DNA of 52,467 bases from Mycolicibacterium septicum DSM 44393. Its GTDB lineage: Bacteria; Actinomycetota; Actinomycetes; Mycobacteriales; Mycobacteriaceae. The translations under genes and the position numbers were made by a program. How positions within the stretch are numbered: position 1 is the stretch's first letter; each line of letters starts with the position of its first letter. The notes under the pieces were generated by a model, which did not search any database, had not been told where the DNA came from, and was given only the letters and a program-made list of their open reading frames with translations. Shown one piece after another: positions 16,323-24,863 of the stretch. The stretch lies in NCBI RefSeq assembly GCF_000455325.1, contig NZ_HG322952.1:44149-96615 (forward strand). Reading direction: 5' to 3'.

Positions 16323-16772
16323 ATGAGCATCCGACATACGGCCGCTGCGCTGGGCATTGCCGCGGCGATTGCCGGACTCGGGGGCGCGGCGGTGTACGCC
16401 GCCACCGACAGCCAAGGCCCAGGGCACGGCGGGCCACCCAATGCCGAAGGCGGCCCGCCACCGTGGATGGACGGTCCACGCGATCAGCCCGCACCGGCCA
16501 CGCTCCACAGCGAGGCCGTACTGGCCGACCGCGACGGCGGCGGCTACTCCACCGAACTGACCCAGACCGGCACGATCACCGAACTGACGCCAACCTCGGT
16601 CACGGTGCGCAGCAACGACGGGTTCACGCAGAGCTACGTTCTGCCCACCTCCGTCACGCCCTCGTTCGGCGTCGACGACCGGGTCCAGATCAAGGCCACC
16701 CGCACCGGACCGGCGTCGACCGCCGAGCCGACTGTCACCAGCATCGGCGAAGTGCCGAACCCCCGACGCTAG
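16323..16772 (+). CDS. Secreted protein with OB-like C-terminal domain (DUF5666-like), function unknown
   Basis: A 149-residue exported protein. An N-terminal signal helix (HTAAALGIAAAIAGLGGAAVYA) is followed by a Gly/Pro-rich linker (GPGHGGPPNAEGGPPPWMDGP) and a C-terminal beta-rich segment, TELTQTGTITELTPTSVTVRSNDG ... SYVLPTSVTPSFGVDDRVQIKAT, of the kind seen in DUF5666-type domains that end in a 'V-D-D-x-V' turn. There is no lipobox. It is divergent from the TcrX-like regulator and has CACAG repeats just upstream, so control by that system is plausible. Its TAG stop overlaps the TAG of the convergent small-protein gene at a CTAG. Confidence 0.75.
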   Translation: MSIRHTAAALGIAAAIAGLGGAAVYAATDSQGPGHGGPPNAEGGPPPWMDGPRDQPAPATLHSEAVLADRDGGGYSTELTQTGTITELTPTSVTVRSNDGFTQSYVLPTSVTPSFGVDDRVQIKATRTGPASTAEPTVTSIGEVPNPRR

Positions 16773-17005
16773 TTGCCGTAGCCGTCGGGCAGTTCGACCT
16801 TCACCGTGGGTTTCGCAAATGAGGTTTCCAGCTCAGCGGGAGCCGTTGTCTTCGTTACGGTTTCGCCGACGTTGACCGCCGGCACCGCCCCACTGCTCGG
16901 CGCCACGGCCATCGTCGCGCCGAATGCCCCCATCGTCACCAGTGCGATCGCTCCCACACCGGCCATCACGTACTTGGTCCGCTTGTTGCGTTCGTCTCCT
17001 GTCAC
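16769..17005 (-). CDS. Small exported protein A of a three-paralog tandem array
   Basis: A 78-residue protein starting at GTG, with a charged N-terminus (MTGDERNKRTKY), one hydrophobic helix (VMAGVGAIALVTMGAFGATMAVA) and a short extracytoplasmic tail VNVGETVTKTTAPAELETSF...P that matches the tails of the next two genes. It could be a signal-peptide-cleaved secreted peptide or a type-II single-pass membrane protein. It is the most divergent of the three: GQT is GET and APE is ELE. A GTTT-N17-CGGTA sequence upstream is a weak match to SigF promoters. No function is known to me. A Thr/Pro/Glu-rich tail could be glycosylated, given the neighbouring glycosylation operon, but this is speculation. 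Confidence 0.7.
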   Translation of the reverse strand: MTGDERNKRTKYVMAGVGAIALVTMGAFGATMAVAPSSGAVPAVNVGETVTKTTAPAELETSFAKPTVKVELPDGYGN

Positions 17006-17080
17006 ACCGACCTGCCTACCGCGAACCGACTGGCGAGGAAACCGGCAGCCCGCCGGCCCCAGCGGCGAGATCAGCGGTGA

Positions 17081-17341
17081 TCAGTGCGGTGTGGCAAACC
17101 CGGGCGGAGTCGTCGCCGAGACCGTCGGTGTGGCCTCGGACGTCTCAGGAGCACTCGGCGCAGTCGTCTCGGTGACGGTCTGCCCAGTGGTGATGGCAGG
17201 CGGTTCGACCCGCTGCTGGGCTCCGATGTGGCCGCCACCCATCCCTACACCGATCACGGCCGTGGCTAACCCGCCGAGGGCTCCGAGCCCGGCGGCGACG
17301 AACTTCAGATTTCGCTGATTGTTTCCCTGTGCGCTACTCAA
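17081..17341 (-). CDS. Small exported protein B of the three-paralog array (probable TTG start)
   Basis: About 86 residues: MSSAQGNNQRNLKF, a Gly-rich hydrophobic helix (VAAGLGALGGLATAVIGVGMGG), then a tail with the array motif TTGQTVTETTAPSAPETSEATP and a PPGFATPH end. An upstream GTG at 17350 is in frame but abuts GGAGG directly; the TTG at 17341 has GGAGG eight bases before it, so TTG is the better start. It is related to neighbours A and C by tail motif, helix and size. Predicted exported or membrane-anchored; function unknown. Confidence 0.72.
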   Translation of the reverse strand: MSSAQGNNQRNLKFVAAGLGALGGLATAVIGVGMGGGHIGAQQRVEPPAITTGQTVTETTAPSAPETSEATPTVSATTPPGFATPH

Positions 17342-17364
17342 TGCGCTCACCTCCGCAGCCTCGT

Positions 17365-17390
17365 ATAACCGCTGCGGCCGGAGGTGAAAC
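17365..17390 (-). promoter_or_regulatory. SigF-like promoter upstream of small protein B
   Basis: On the minus strand GTTT (17390-17387), a 16-base spacer, then GGTTAT (17370-17365). The mycobacterial SigF consensus is GTTT-N15-17-GGGTAT, so there is one mismatch. A start about ten bases downstream would leave a short leader containing GGAGG before the TTG start at 17341. Confidence 0.35.
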
Positions 17391-17415
17391 CGTTACCCGG
17401 AGCCTCGCCCGGCGA

Positions 17416-17670
17416 TCAATGCGTGACGGCGAACCCGGACGGCGGCGTGTAGCCCCTCATCGCAGGCACGGCCATCGAAACCTCGGGCGCGGTCGGAGGC
17501 GTCGTCTCGGTGCTGGTCTGGCCGACGTTCATGTGGGATCCGGACGCCAGCGCCGGAGAGCCGGCCCCGGTGCCGTCGGAGATGGCACCGATGACTCCCA
17601 GTCCCACCACTGCCGCGCCACCGGCTACCGCAGCGATCACTTTCACATTCTTGAGCCCGCTGACCTTCAT
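17416..17670 (-). CDS. Small exported protein C of the three-paralog array
   Basis: An 84-residue protein: MKVSGLKNVK, a hydrophobic helix (VIAAVAGGAAVVGLGVIGAIS), a short linker ending ASGSH, then the array motif MNVGQTSTETTPPTAPEVSMAVP and a PPSGFAVTH end. It starts at ATG 17670; no strong Shine-Dalgarno sequence is visible. The AxA near residue 40 could be a signal peptidase site, releasing a roughly 40-residue peptide carrying the conserved motif. It is divergent from oppB. I recall similar short proteins in other mycobacteria but no assigned function. Confidence 0.72.
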   Translation of the reverse strand: MKVSGLKNVKVIAAVAGGAAVVGLGVIGAISDGTGAGSPALASGSHMNVGQTSTETTPPTAPEVSMAVPAMRGYTPPSGFAVTH

Positions 17671-17831
17671 GTATTTCAGTGAACCCCTGATTTCTATGCC
17701 AGGGCTGTGGCTCCACTGTCAGTTACCCACCGAGTGCGGGCGCGCCGAAGCATCACATCGCGCACTGACCGGATTCCGGTTCCCGGCTGCTCTACCCTGT
17801 CTGGCATGCAGCCGTGGGCAGGAACAACCGG

Positions 17832-18809
17832 ATGACGCGCTTTCTGGCGCGCCGGCTGCTCAATTACATCGTGTTGCTGGCCCTGGCATCGTTCCTGACG
17901 TTCACGCTGACGTCTCTGAACTTCAAACCCCTCGACAGCCTCGAGCAGCGCAATCCACGGCCCCCGCAGTCCGCGATCGACGCCAAAGCCGCTGAACTCG
18001 GTCTCGACCAGCCCATCCCGCTGCGCTACGCGAACTGGGCCGCCGGCGCGGTCCGCGGCGACTTCGGCACCACCGTGACCGGACAGCCGGTGAGCGACGA
18101 GTTGTGGCGGCGCATCGGGGTGACGCTGCGGTTGCTCGTCATCGGCGCGATATCGGGCGCCGTGATCGGCGTGGTGGTCGGGGCCTGGGGCGCGATCCGC
18201 CAATACCGGCTGTCGGACCGCGTCATCACCGTGTTGTCCCTGCTGGTGATCAGCACGCCATCGTTCGTGATCGCCAACATGCTGATCCTGGCCGCGCTCA
18301 ACGTGAACTCGATACTGGGCGTACAGATCTTCGAATACACGGGGGAAACCGCGCCGGTGCCCGTAGGCGGCGCCTGGGACCAGTTCGTCGACCGGCTACA
18401 GCACCTCGTGTTGCCGACGTTCACGCTGGCGCTGATGGCCATCGCCGGCTACAGCCGCTACCAGCGCAACGCGATGCTCGACGTGCTCGGCCAGGACTTC
18501 ATCCGCACCGCGCGGGCCAAAGGGCTGACCCGGCGGCACGCCTTGTTCAAGCACGGGCTGCGGACCGCACTCATCCCGATGGCCACGCTGTTCGCCTACG
18601 GCGTGGCCGGGCTGGTCACCGGATCGGTGTTCGTCGAGAAGATCTTCGGCTGGCATGGCATGGGCGAATGGGTGGTACAGGGCATCGCCACCCAGGACAC
18701 CAACATCATCGCGGCCATCACGGTGTTCACCGGCACCGTGATCCTGGTTGCCGGCCTGCTCTCCGACGTCATCTACGCGATGCTGGATCCGAGGGTGAGA
18801 GTCACATGA
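17832..18809 (+). CDS. oppB: Oligopeptide ABC transporter permease OppB
   Basis: A 325-residue inner-membrane permease of the DppB/OppB type with six predicted helices. It opens MTRFLARRLLNYIVLLALASFLTF; the second third contains PTFTLALMAIAGYSRYQRNAMLDVLGQDFIRTARAKGLTRR, the EAA loop (...ARAKG) that contacts the ATPase, followed by VFVEKIFGWHGMGEW. The ATG at 17832 has AGGA ten bases upstream; a GTG at 17814 is in frame but less likely. A TACCCT -10-like element at 17793-17798 would give a short leader. The next gene starts inside its stop codon (ATGA). The gene order oppB-C-D-A matches Rv1283c-Rv1280c. Confidence 0.93.
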   Translation: MTRFLARRLLNYIVLLALASFLTFTLTSLNFKPLDSLEQRNPRPPQSAIDAKAAELGLDQPIPLRYANWAAGAVRGDFGTTVTGQPVSDELWRRIGVTLRLLVIGAISGAVIGVVVGAWGAIRQYRLSDRVITVLSLLVISTPSFVIANMLILAALNVNSILGVQIFEYTGETAPVPVGGAWDQFVDRLQHLVLPTFTLALMAIAGYSRYQRNAMLDVLGQDFIRTARAKGLTRRHALFKHGLRTALIPMATLFAYGVAGLVTGSVFVEKIFGWHGMGEWVVQGIATQDTNIIAAITVFTGTVILVAGLLSDVIYAMLDPRVRVT

Positions 18810-19747
18810 CCCAGACCTCCGCCCCCACCGGTGATGCCGCCGCGGCCCGCTCGGGTCTGCACACCGAGGAGTTCGCCACCCGGCGCACCCTGGTGTTCCG
18901 GCGGTTCCTGCGCAACTGGCCCGCCGTTGTCTCACTGGCCCTGCTCGTGATCATGTTCGTGGCCTGCTACGCGCTGCCGTCCGTGCTGCCCTACAGCTAT
19001 TCGGACCTCGACTACTACGCGTTGCAGGAGCCGCCGTCGGTCGACCACTGGTTCGGCACCAACGCACTCGGGCAGGACATCTTCGCCCAAACCTTGCGCG
19101 GCATGCAGAAATCCATGCTGATCGGTGTCTGCGTGGCTTTCATCTCGACCGTCATCGCCGCCACGGTCGGCTCGGTGGCCGGATACTTCGGCGGCTGGCG
19201 CGATCGCACGCTCATGTGGATCGTCGACGTGCTGCTGGTGGTACCCAGCTTCATCCTGATCGCGATCGTCACGCCGCGGCTGAGCCAGTCCGACCGGGTG
19301 TTCTGGCTGATCGTGCTGCTCTCGGCGTTCAGCTGGATGATCAGTTCGCGCATCGTGCGCGGGATGACCCTGAGCCTGCGGGAACGCGAATTCGTATTGG
19401 CTGCCCGCTATATGGGCGTCAGCAGCTGGCGCATCATCGTGCGCCACATCCTGCCCAACGTGGCATCCATCCTGATCATCGACACCGCACTCAACGTCGG
19501 AGTGGCGATCCTGTCCGAAACCGGTTTGAGCTACCTGGGATTCGGTATCCAAGCGCCCGACGTATCGCTGGGCACGCTGATCGCCGACGGCACCAAATCC
19601 GCCACCACGTTCCCCTGGGTGTTCCTGTTCCCGGCCGGGGTGCTGGTGCTGATCATCCTGTGCGCCAACCTGATCGGTGACGGCCTGCGGGACGCACTCG
19701 ACCCGGGAAGCGGCCGGCTGCGCCGGCGGAAGAGGGCCCGCCGATGA
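18806..19747 (+). CDS. oppC: Oligopeptide ABC transporter permease OppC
   Basis: A 313-residue permease. The N-terminal tail (about 35 residues) is cytoplasmic; a first helix (VVSLALLVIMFVACYALPSVL) is followed by the OppC-type HWFGTNALGQDIFAQTLRGMQ segment and the C-terminal EAA loop EREFVLAARYMGVSSWRIIVRHILPN. The closing SYLGFGIQAPDVSLGTLIADG is typical of DppC/OppC. It forms the heterodimeric channel with OppB. The start overlaps the oppB stop (ATGA), and its TGA overlaps the oppD ATG in the same way, so the operon is translationally coupled. Confidence 0.94.
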   Translation: MTQTSAPTGDAAAARSGLHTEEFATRRTLVFRRFLRNWPAVVSLALLVIMFVACYALPSVLPYSYSDLDYYALQEPPSVDHWFGTNALGQDIFAQTLRGMQKSMLIGVCVAFISTVIAATVGSVAGYFGGWRDRTLMWIVDVLLVVPSFILIAIVTPRLSQSDRVFWLIVLLSAFSWMISSRIVRGMTLSLREREFVLAARYMGVSSWRIIVRHILPNVASILIIDTALNVGVAILSETGLSYLGFGIQAPDVSLGTLIADGTKSATTFPWVFLFPAGVLVLIILCANLIGDGLRDALDPGSGRLRRRKRARR

Positions 19748-21589
19748 CCCGCCTCCTCGAAGTATCCGATCTGACGGTGGACTTCCCCACCGACACCGAC
19801 GCGGTACACGCGGTGCGGGGCCTGAACTTTCACGTCGACGCCGGCGAGGTGGTCGCGCTCGTCGGCGAATCCGGTGCCGGGAAATCCGCCAGTGCCATGG
19901 CCGTGGTCGGGCTGCTGCCCGAATTCGCCGAGGTGTCCGGGTCGGTGCGGCTGCGCGGCGAGGAACTGGTCGGCTTGTCCGACGCCCAGATGTCACAGGT
20001 GCGGGGCAACACCATCGGCACGGTGTTCCAGGACCCGATGTCCGCCCTCACCCCGGTCTACACCGTGGGCGACCAGATCGCCGAGGCCCTCACCGTCCAC
20101 AACCGCGACCTGGGCAGGCGCGCGGCCCGTACCCGGGCGGTCGAGCTGCTCGAGCTGGTGGGCATCGCCCAGCCCGAGCAGCGTGCCCGGGCCTTCCCGC
20201 ACGAGTTGTCCGGCGGTGAACGCCAGCGGGTGGTCATCGCGATCGCCATCGCCAACGACCCCGATCTGCTGATCTGCGACGAGCCCACCACCGCCCTCGA
20301 CGTCACGGTGCAGGCCCAGATTCTCGAAGTGCTCAAGACCGCGCGCGACGTCACCGGCGCCGGCGTGCTGATCATCACCCACGATCTCGGTGTGGTGGCC
20401 GAATTCGCCGACCGGGCCATGGTGATGTACGCCGGGCGGGCCGTCGAGGACGCCCCGGTGGCCCGGTTGTACGAGAAGGCCCGGATGCCCTACACCGTCG
20501 GCCTGCTCGGCTCGGTGCCACGGCTGGATGCCCCGCAGGGCACCCGCCTGGTGCCGATCCCCGGCGCACCACCGTCGCTCACCACGACGCCGCACGGTTG
20601 CCCGTTCGCCCCCGCGCTGCCCGCTGGCCATCGACGAATGCGAGGCCGCCGAACCCGAGCTGATCGAGTTGGCTCCGGGCCACGATGCCGCGTGTATCCG
20701 CACCGACCAGGTCAGCGGGCGCAGCGCCGCTGAGATCTACCAGGTGGCCGACACCGGCGCCGTCGCCCCCGAGGCCCAGCCCGCCGAGGCCGACGTGGTG
20801 CTGCGGGTGCGCAACCTGTCCAAGACCTACAAGCTGACCAAAGGGGTGGTGCTGCGCAGGCAGGTCGGTGAGGTCCGGGCCGTCGACGACGTCAGCTTCG
20901 ACCTGCGCAGCGGCCGGACCCTCGGCATCGTCGGCGAGTCCGGGTCGGGCAAGTCCACCACCCTGCACCAGATCCTGAATCTGTCTGCCCCGCAATCGGG
21001 TTCGATCGAAGTACTCGGATCTGACGTGGCCACCCTGAACCGCAGGACCCGCCGCGCCCTGCGCACCGACCTTCAGGTGGTGTTCCAGGATCCGGTGGCG
21101 TCCCTGGACCCGCGGCTACCGGTATCGGATGTGTTGGCAGAGCCGTTGACCGCCAATGGTTTCGACAAACCGCGGATCGACGAACGGGTGGCCGAGCTGC
21201 TCGAGTTGGTGGGCCTGCGCCGCGCCGACGCCGGCCGCTACCCGGCCGAGTTCTCCGGCGGGCAGAAACAGCGCATCGGGATCGCCCGCGCCTTGGCTCT
21301 GCAGCCCAAGATCATCGCGCTCGACGAACCGGTCTCCGCGCTGGACGTCTCCATCCAGGCCGGGATCATCAACCTGCTGCTGGACCTGCAGGACCAGTTC
21401 GGCCTGGCCTACCTGTTCGTTTCCCACGATCTTTCGGTGGTCAAGCACCTGGCCCACGATGTCGCGGTGATGTACAAGGGCGCGGTCGTCGAACAGGGCT
21501 CCGGCGACGAGGTGTTCGCCAACCCACAGCACGCCTACACCCGCAAGTTGCTGGCCGCGGTTCCGCAACCAAAGCCGGTCAACGGTTAG
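19744..21589 (+). pseudogene. oppD: OppD, two-ATPase oligopeptide ABC transporter subunit, frameshifted between domains
   Basis: The mycobacterial OppD is a single protein with two fused ABC ATPases (about 612 residues). Here the first NBD reads from the ATG at 19744: Walker A GESGAGKSA, signature LSGGERQRVV, Walker B LLICDEPTTALD. The second reads in a different frame: Walker A GESGSGKSTT, signature FSGGQKQRIGIA, Walker B IIALDEPVSALD, ending at 21589. The break lies in the cysteine-containing tail of NBD1: GCPFAP continues in the other frame as RCPLAIDECEAAEPEL. Removing one C from the five-C run at 20609-20613 restores a continuous protein. A homopolymer miscall or a recent frameshift is likely; both halves are otherwise intact. 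An NBD dimer powers OppBC. Confidence 0.88.
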
Positions 21590-21631
21590 GTATCGCCGCA
21601 TCTATTGGTGTCGGCATCTAGCATCGTCTGG

Positions 21632-23323
21632 GTGAACGGGTTCAAGCGGTTCAAGTTCCAGCGTTTCGCCGTCGTCGCAGCCGTCACCGCACTGGCCCTG
21701 GCCGGGTGTTCGGGAGGCGATCGGGAAGCCCCTTCGGCCGGCGGTAACGCCGAGCTCGGTAGCACCAACGACATCAATCCACAGGATGTCGCGAATCTGC
21801 GGCAGGGCGGCAACCTGCGCCTGGCCCTGACCGAGTTCCCGTCGAACTTCAACCCGCTGCACCTCGACGGCAATACCGGCGATGTCGGCTCGCTCACCAG
21901 GCCCACGTTGCCGCGCGCGTTCGTGATCGCCGCCGACGGATCGGCGACGGTGAACACCGACTACTTCACCAACGTCGAACTGACCAGCGCCAGCCCGCAG
22001 GTGGTGACCTACACGATCAACCCCAAGGCGGTGTGGACCGATGGCACGCCGATCACCTGGGAGGACATCAAGTCCCAGTCCGAGGCCAACAGCGGGAAGA
22101 ACCCCGCGTTCGTCATCGCCGCACCCAACGGCTTCGAGCGGGTCGCCTCCGTGACCCGTGGCGTGGACGACCGCCAGGCCGTGATGACCTTCGCCAAACC
22201 GTATGCCGACTGGAAGGGCATGTTCGCGGGCAACGGCCGACTGCTCCCCAAGAGCATGACCGCCACCCCCGAGGCGTTCAACAAGGCTCAGCTCACAGAG
22301 CCCGGGCCGTCGGCGGGGCCGTTCCTGGTCTCCAACATCGACCGGGGTGCCCAGCGGATCACGATGACCCGCAACCCGAAATGGTGGGGCGCCCCGCCGC
22401 TGCTCGACACCATCACCTACCTCGTGCTCGACGACGCAGCGCGCATCCCCGCGCTGCAGAACAACACCATCGACGCCACGGGCACCGCATCATTGGACGA
22501 ACTGACCATCGCGCGCAAGACCGCGGGGATCAGCATCCGACGGGCACCGTCGGCCAGCTGGTACCACCTGACCTTCAACGGCGCGCCCGGCTCGATCCTC
22601 GCCGACCCGGCGCTGCGCAGTGCGGTCGCCAAGGGCATCGACCGGCAGGCGCTGGCCAACATCACCCAGCGGGGACTCACCGACAATCCGGTGCCGCTGA
22701 ACAACCACATCTTCGTCGCGGGCCAGCAGGGCTACCAGGACAACGCCGCGTCGGTGGCGTTCGACCCCGAGAAGGCGAAGGCCGAACTGGACGCCCTGGG
22801 CTGGAAAGTGCCTGAGGGACGCCAGTTCCGGGAGAAGGACGGCAAGGAACTCGTCATCCGCAATGTGTTCTACGACGCGGGCAGCACCCGCCAGGTGGCC
22901 CAGATCGCGCAGAACATGCTCGGCCAGATCGGGGTGAACCTGAAGCTCGACACCAAGCCCGGCACCGGGTTCTTCACCAACTACATCATCAAGGGCGACT
23001 TCGACATCGCCCAGTTCGCCTTCCTCGGTGACGCTTTCCCGCTGAGCTCGCTGACCCAGATCTACGCGCAGGACGGGGCCAGTAACTTCGGCAAGATCGG
23101 CAGCCCGGAGATCGACGCCAAGATCGAGCAGACGCTGGAAGAACTGGACCCGGTCAAGGCGCGCACGCTGGCCAACGAGCTCGACCAGATGCTGTTCGAA
23201 GAGGTGTTCAGCCTGCCGCTGTTCCAGTCGCCCGGAAACGTCGCGGTGCGCAGCAGCCTGGCCAATTTCGGGGCTTTCGGCTTGGCCGACGCCGACTACT
23301 CGAAGATCGGTTTCCTCAAGTAG
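21632..23323 (+). CDS. oppA: Oligopeptide-binding lipoprotein OppA
   Basis: A 563-residue SBP_bac_5 family substrate-binding protein. It starts at a GTG (21632) with a signal peptide ending in the lipobox LALAGC (cysteine at residue 26), so it is lipid-anchored outside the membrane. It contains the family hallmarks YTINPKAVWTDGTPITWEDIK and SAGPFLVSNIDRGAQRITMTRNPKWWG. The final block ends LANELDQMLFEEVFSLPLFQSP. It delivers peptides to OppBC; M. tuberculosis OppA (591 residues) is implicated in peptide and glutathione-type uptake. It lies 42 bases after oppD as the last opp gene. Its 3' end overlaps the convergent hydrolase gene by eight bases. Confidence 0.94.
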   Translation: MNGFKRFKFQRFAVVAAVTALALAGCSGGDREAPSAGGNAELGSTNDINPQDVANLRQGGNLRLALTEFPSNFNPLHLDGNTGDVGSLTRPTLPRAFVIAADGSATVNTDYFTNVELTSASPQVVTYTINPKAVWTDGTPITWEDIKSQSEANSGKNPAFVIAAPNGFERVASVTRGVDDRQAVMTFAKPYADWKGMFAGNGRLLPKSMTATPEAFNKAQLTEPGPSAGPFLVSNIDRGAQRITMTRNPKWWGAPPLLDTITYLVLDDAARIPALQNNTIDATGTASLDELTIARKTAGISIRRAPSASWYHLTFNGAPGSILADPALRSAVAKGIDRQALANITQRGLTDNPVPLNNHIFVAGQQGYQDNAASVAFDPEKAKAELDALGWKVPEGRQFREKDGKELVIRNVFYDAGSTRQVAQIAQNMLGQIGVNLKLDTKPGTGFFTNYIIKGDFDIAQFAFLGDAFPLSSLTQIYAQDGASNFGKIGSPEIDAKIEQTLEELDPVKARTLANELDQMLFEEVFSLPLFQSPGNVAVRSSLANFGAFGLADADYSKIGFLK

Positions 23324-24569
23324 TTTCCGGGCAGAGCCATTTGGCGGTGGGCAGCGCCGTCTCCACGACGGTGGCGACCGAGATCGCAGACACCGCCGCC
23401 CGGACGACGGGGCGCGCCGGCAGGGCGTCCAGCTCGGCGGCGGTGGCCGAAAGTTGTTCGGCCACACCGTCGCGTACCGCACGGATCACCGCGAATGCGG
23501 CACGTTCGCGGGTGTCGATCACGCTGTGTACCACCGTCGGCATCCGAACCAGCACGGCCCCGGGCACCAGCGCCGCGATCCGCTCCGCCACAGCCGGCGG
23601 TGTGGTCAGATCCCGGCCACCGGACAGCACGACGGTGGGCCAGTGAAAGTCCGGTAACTCAGCGAGCAGGTCGAAGGGCTCGGCCTCGAAAGGTTCGTAG
23701 AACTTGGCACTGCCGATCATGTCGGCCATCTCCAGCGCGGGATCCAGCGGCAGCCCATCGGGCACCCCGGCGTAGTTCAACTCCCGGAACGCGATCCGTC
23801 CGACCAGATCTACCTCGTTGCGGTACGGCGCTTTTCGCGTCGAGAGCCGGCTCAGCCGGCCCAGCCCCGACCACACCACGGTGCGCCCGCGGAGCAGCAG
23901 ATCGAGTTGGCGGTCCAGCAGTGCGGCACCGCCCAGCCCGTACAGCAGGCCGGCCAGTTCTCCCCCTTTGGTGGCCAACGCCCCGTCGGCCACCAGGCGT
24001 CGCACCTTCGGCGCAAGGTCCGCGGTCTCCGGGTTCGTGCCCTCCCACAGCAGCCCGCGGATGGCACTGCGCATCGCTTCGATATCGGCAGTGGACAGCA
24101 GCGGCGAGTCCAGCACCATCGCCGCGACCCGGTCGGGATGTCGAACCCCGAAACCGGCGGCGATGTAGCTCCCGTACGAGGTGCCGTACAGCACTGCCTC
24201 GTGTACGCTCGCGTCATCGAGCACCGCGGCGATGTCGTCGACCACCTGCTCGACGGTGATGGCCGCCGGCGGCAGATCGGCGCCCGCATCGGTGTGGCGC
24301 GACATCCCGATACCCCGGTGCTCGATCATGATCACGTCGAATCCGGCCGCGGTCGCACGTCTGCGCAGCGCACGGTAGGGCTGGATCGACGCGACGCCGG
24401 GGCCTCCCGGAACGATCACCACCGGGTGCGCCGACTTGCGGCCGGCCCGCACGTAGAACAGGTCGAACAGCTCGTCGGAACCGGGACTGACCGGGCGTCG
24501 CACGGCCCGCACTCCCGGTAGTGCGGCAAGCTTGTCGTGCACGCGCCGACGCTTGGCGTTCATCGTCAT
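23316..24569 (-). CDS. Alpha/beta hydrolase (proline iminopeptidase-like)
   Basis: A 417-residue hydrolase. Key elements: the oxyanion motif VVIVPGGPGVAS, EHRGIGMSRH, the nucleophile elbow LYGTSYGSYIAAGF with catalytic serine, the acid in VLSGGRDLTTPP and the histidine in MPTVVHSVID. The GGPG and GTSYG motifs are typical of prolyl aminopeptidase/TAP-like hydrolases. There is no signal peptide, so it is cytoplasmic. Its start (ATG 24569) is only 25 bases after the oxidase subunit IV-like gene, so it may be co-transcribed with the TetR-controlled membrane operon. Substrate unknown. Confidence 0.88.
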   Translation of the reverse strand: MTMNAKRRRVHDKLAALPGVRAVRRPVSPGSDELFDLFYVRAGRKSAHPVVIVPGGPGVASIQPYRALRRRATAAGFDVIMIEHRGIGMSRHTDAGADLPPAAITVEQVVDDIAAVLDDASVHEAVLYGTSYGSYIAAGFGVRHPDRVAAMVLDSPLLSTADIEAMRSAIRGLLWEGTNPETADLAPKVRRLVADGALATKGGELAGLLYGLGGAALLDRQLDLLLRGRTVVWSGLGRLSRLSTRKAPYRNEVDLVGRIAFRELNYAGVPDGLPLDPALEMADMIGSAKFYEPFEAEPFDLLAELPDFHWPTVVLSGGRDLTTPPAVAERIAALVPGAVLVRMPTVVHSVIDTRERAAFAVIRAVRDGVAEQLSATAAELDALPARPVVRAAVSAISVATVVETALPTAKWLCPETT

Positions 24570-24594
24570 TGCGTTCCATTGTGCCGCGCAACGC

Positions 24595-24861
24595 TCAGAT
24601 CAGATAGATGGTGAAAACCGCCCCGAACAGCACCACCAGCCACCCGTCGGTGGCGAGTTTGAGCCACCGTGGCGCGGTCCGGACCTCCATGAACTGCCGG
24701 ATGATCAAGCGGGACTTGATCAGCGTCAGCGCGAGCACCAGCGCGGTGATCGGCACGCTGGCCCGCAGGGCGTCCGAGTACTGGGCCGGCGCCAACCACC
24801 AGGATCCGACGGTGATGGCGACCAGCACCAGCCACGTCTGAGTCACAGCCTTGTCGGTCAT
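24595..24861 (-). CDS. Cytochrome c oxidase subunit IV-like small membrane protein
   Basis: An 88-residue protein with three predicted membrane helices (WLVLVAITVGSWWLA, VPITALVLALTLIKSRLIIRQFMEV, TDGWLVVLFGAVFTIYLI). The central K-S-x-x-I-x-x-x-F-M-E motif is typical of the prokaryotic COX4/NorF-like subunit. Such subunits accompany haem-copper oxidases or nitric oxide reductases but have no redox cofactor. It starts at ATG 24861, two bases after the COX3-like stop, with a GAGGTGA Shine-Dalgarno. No subunit I gene is in the window, which is unusual. Confidence 0.8.
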   Translation of the reverse strand: MTDKAVTQTWLVLVAITVGSWWLAPAQYSDALRASVPITALVLALTLIKSRLIIRQFMEVRTAPRWLKLATDGWLVVLFGAVFTIYLI

Positions 24862-24863
24862 GA

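Noticed and set aside
20528..21589. A separate single-domain ATPase gene starting inside oppD
   Set aside because: The sequence before the second NBD in this frame is unrelated Arg/Pro-rich residues until the RCPLAIDECEA join; one inserted base explains the two frames.
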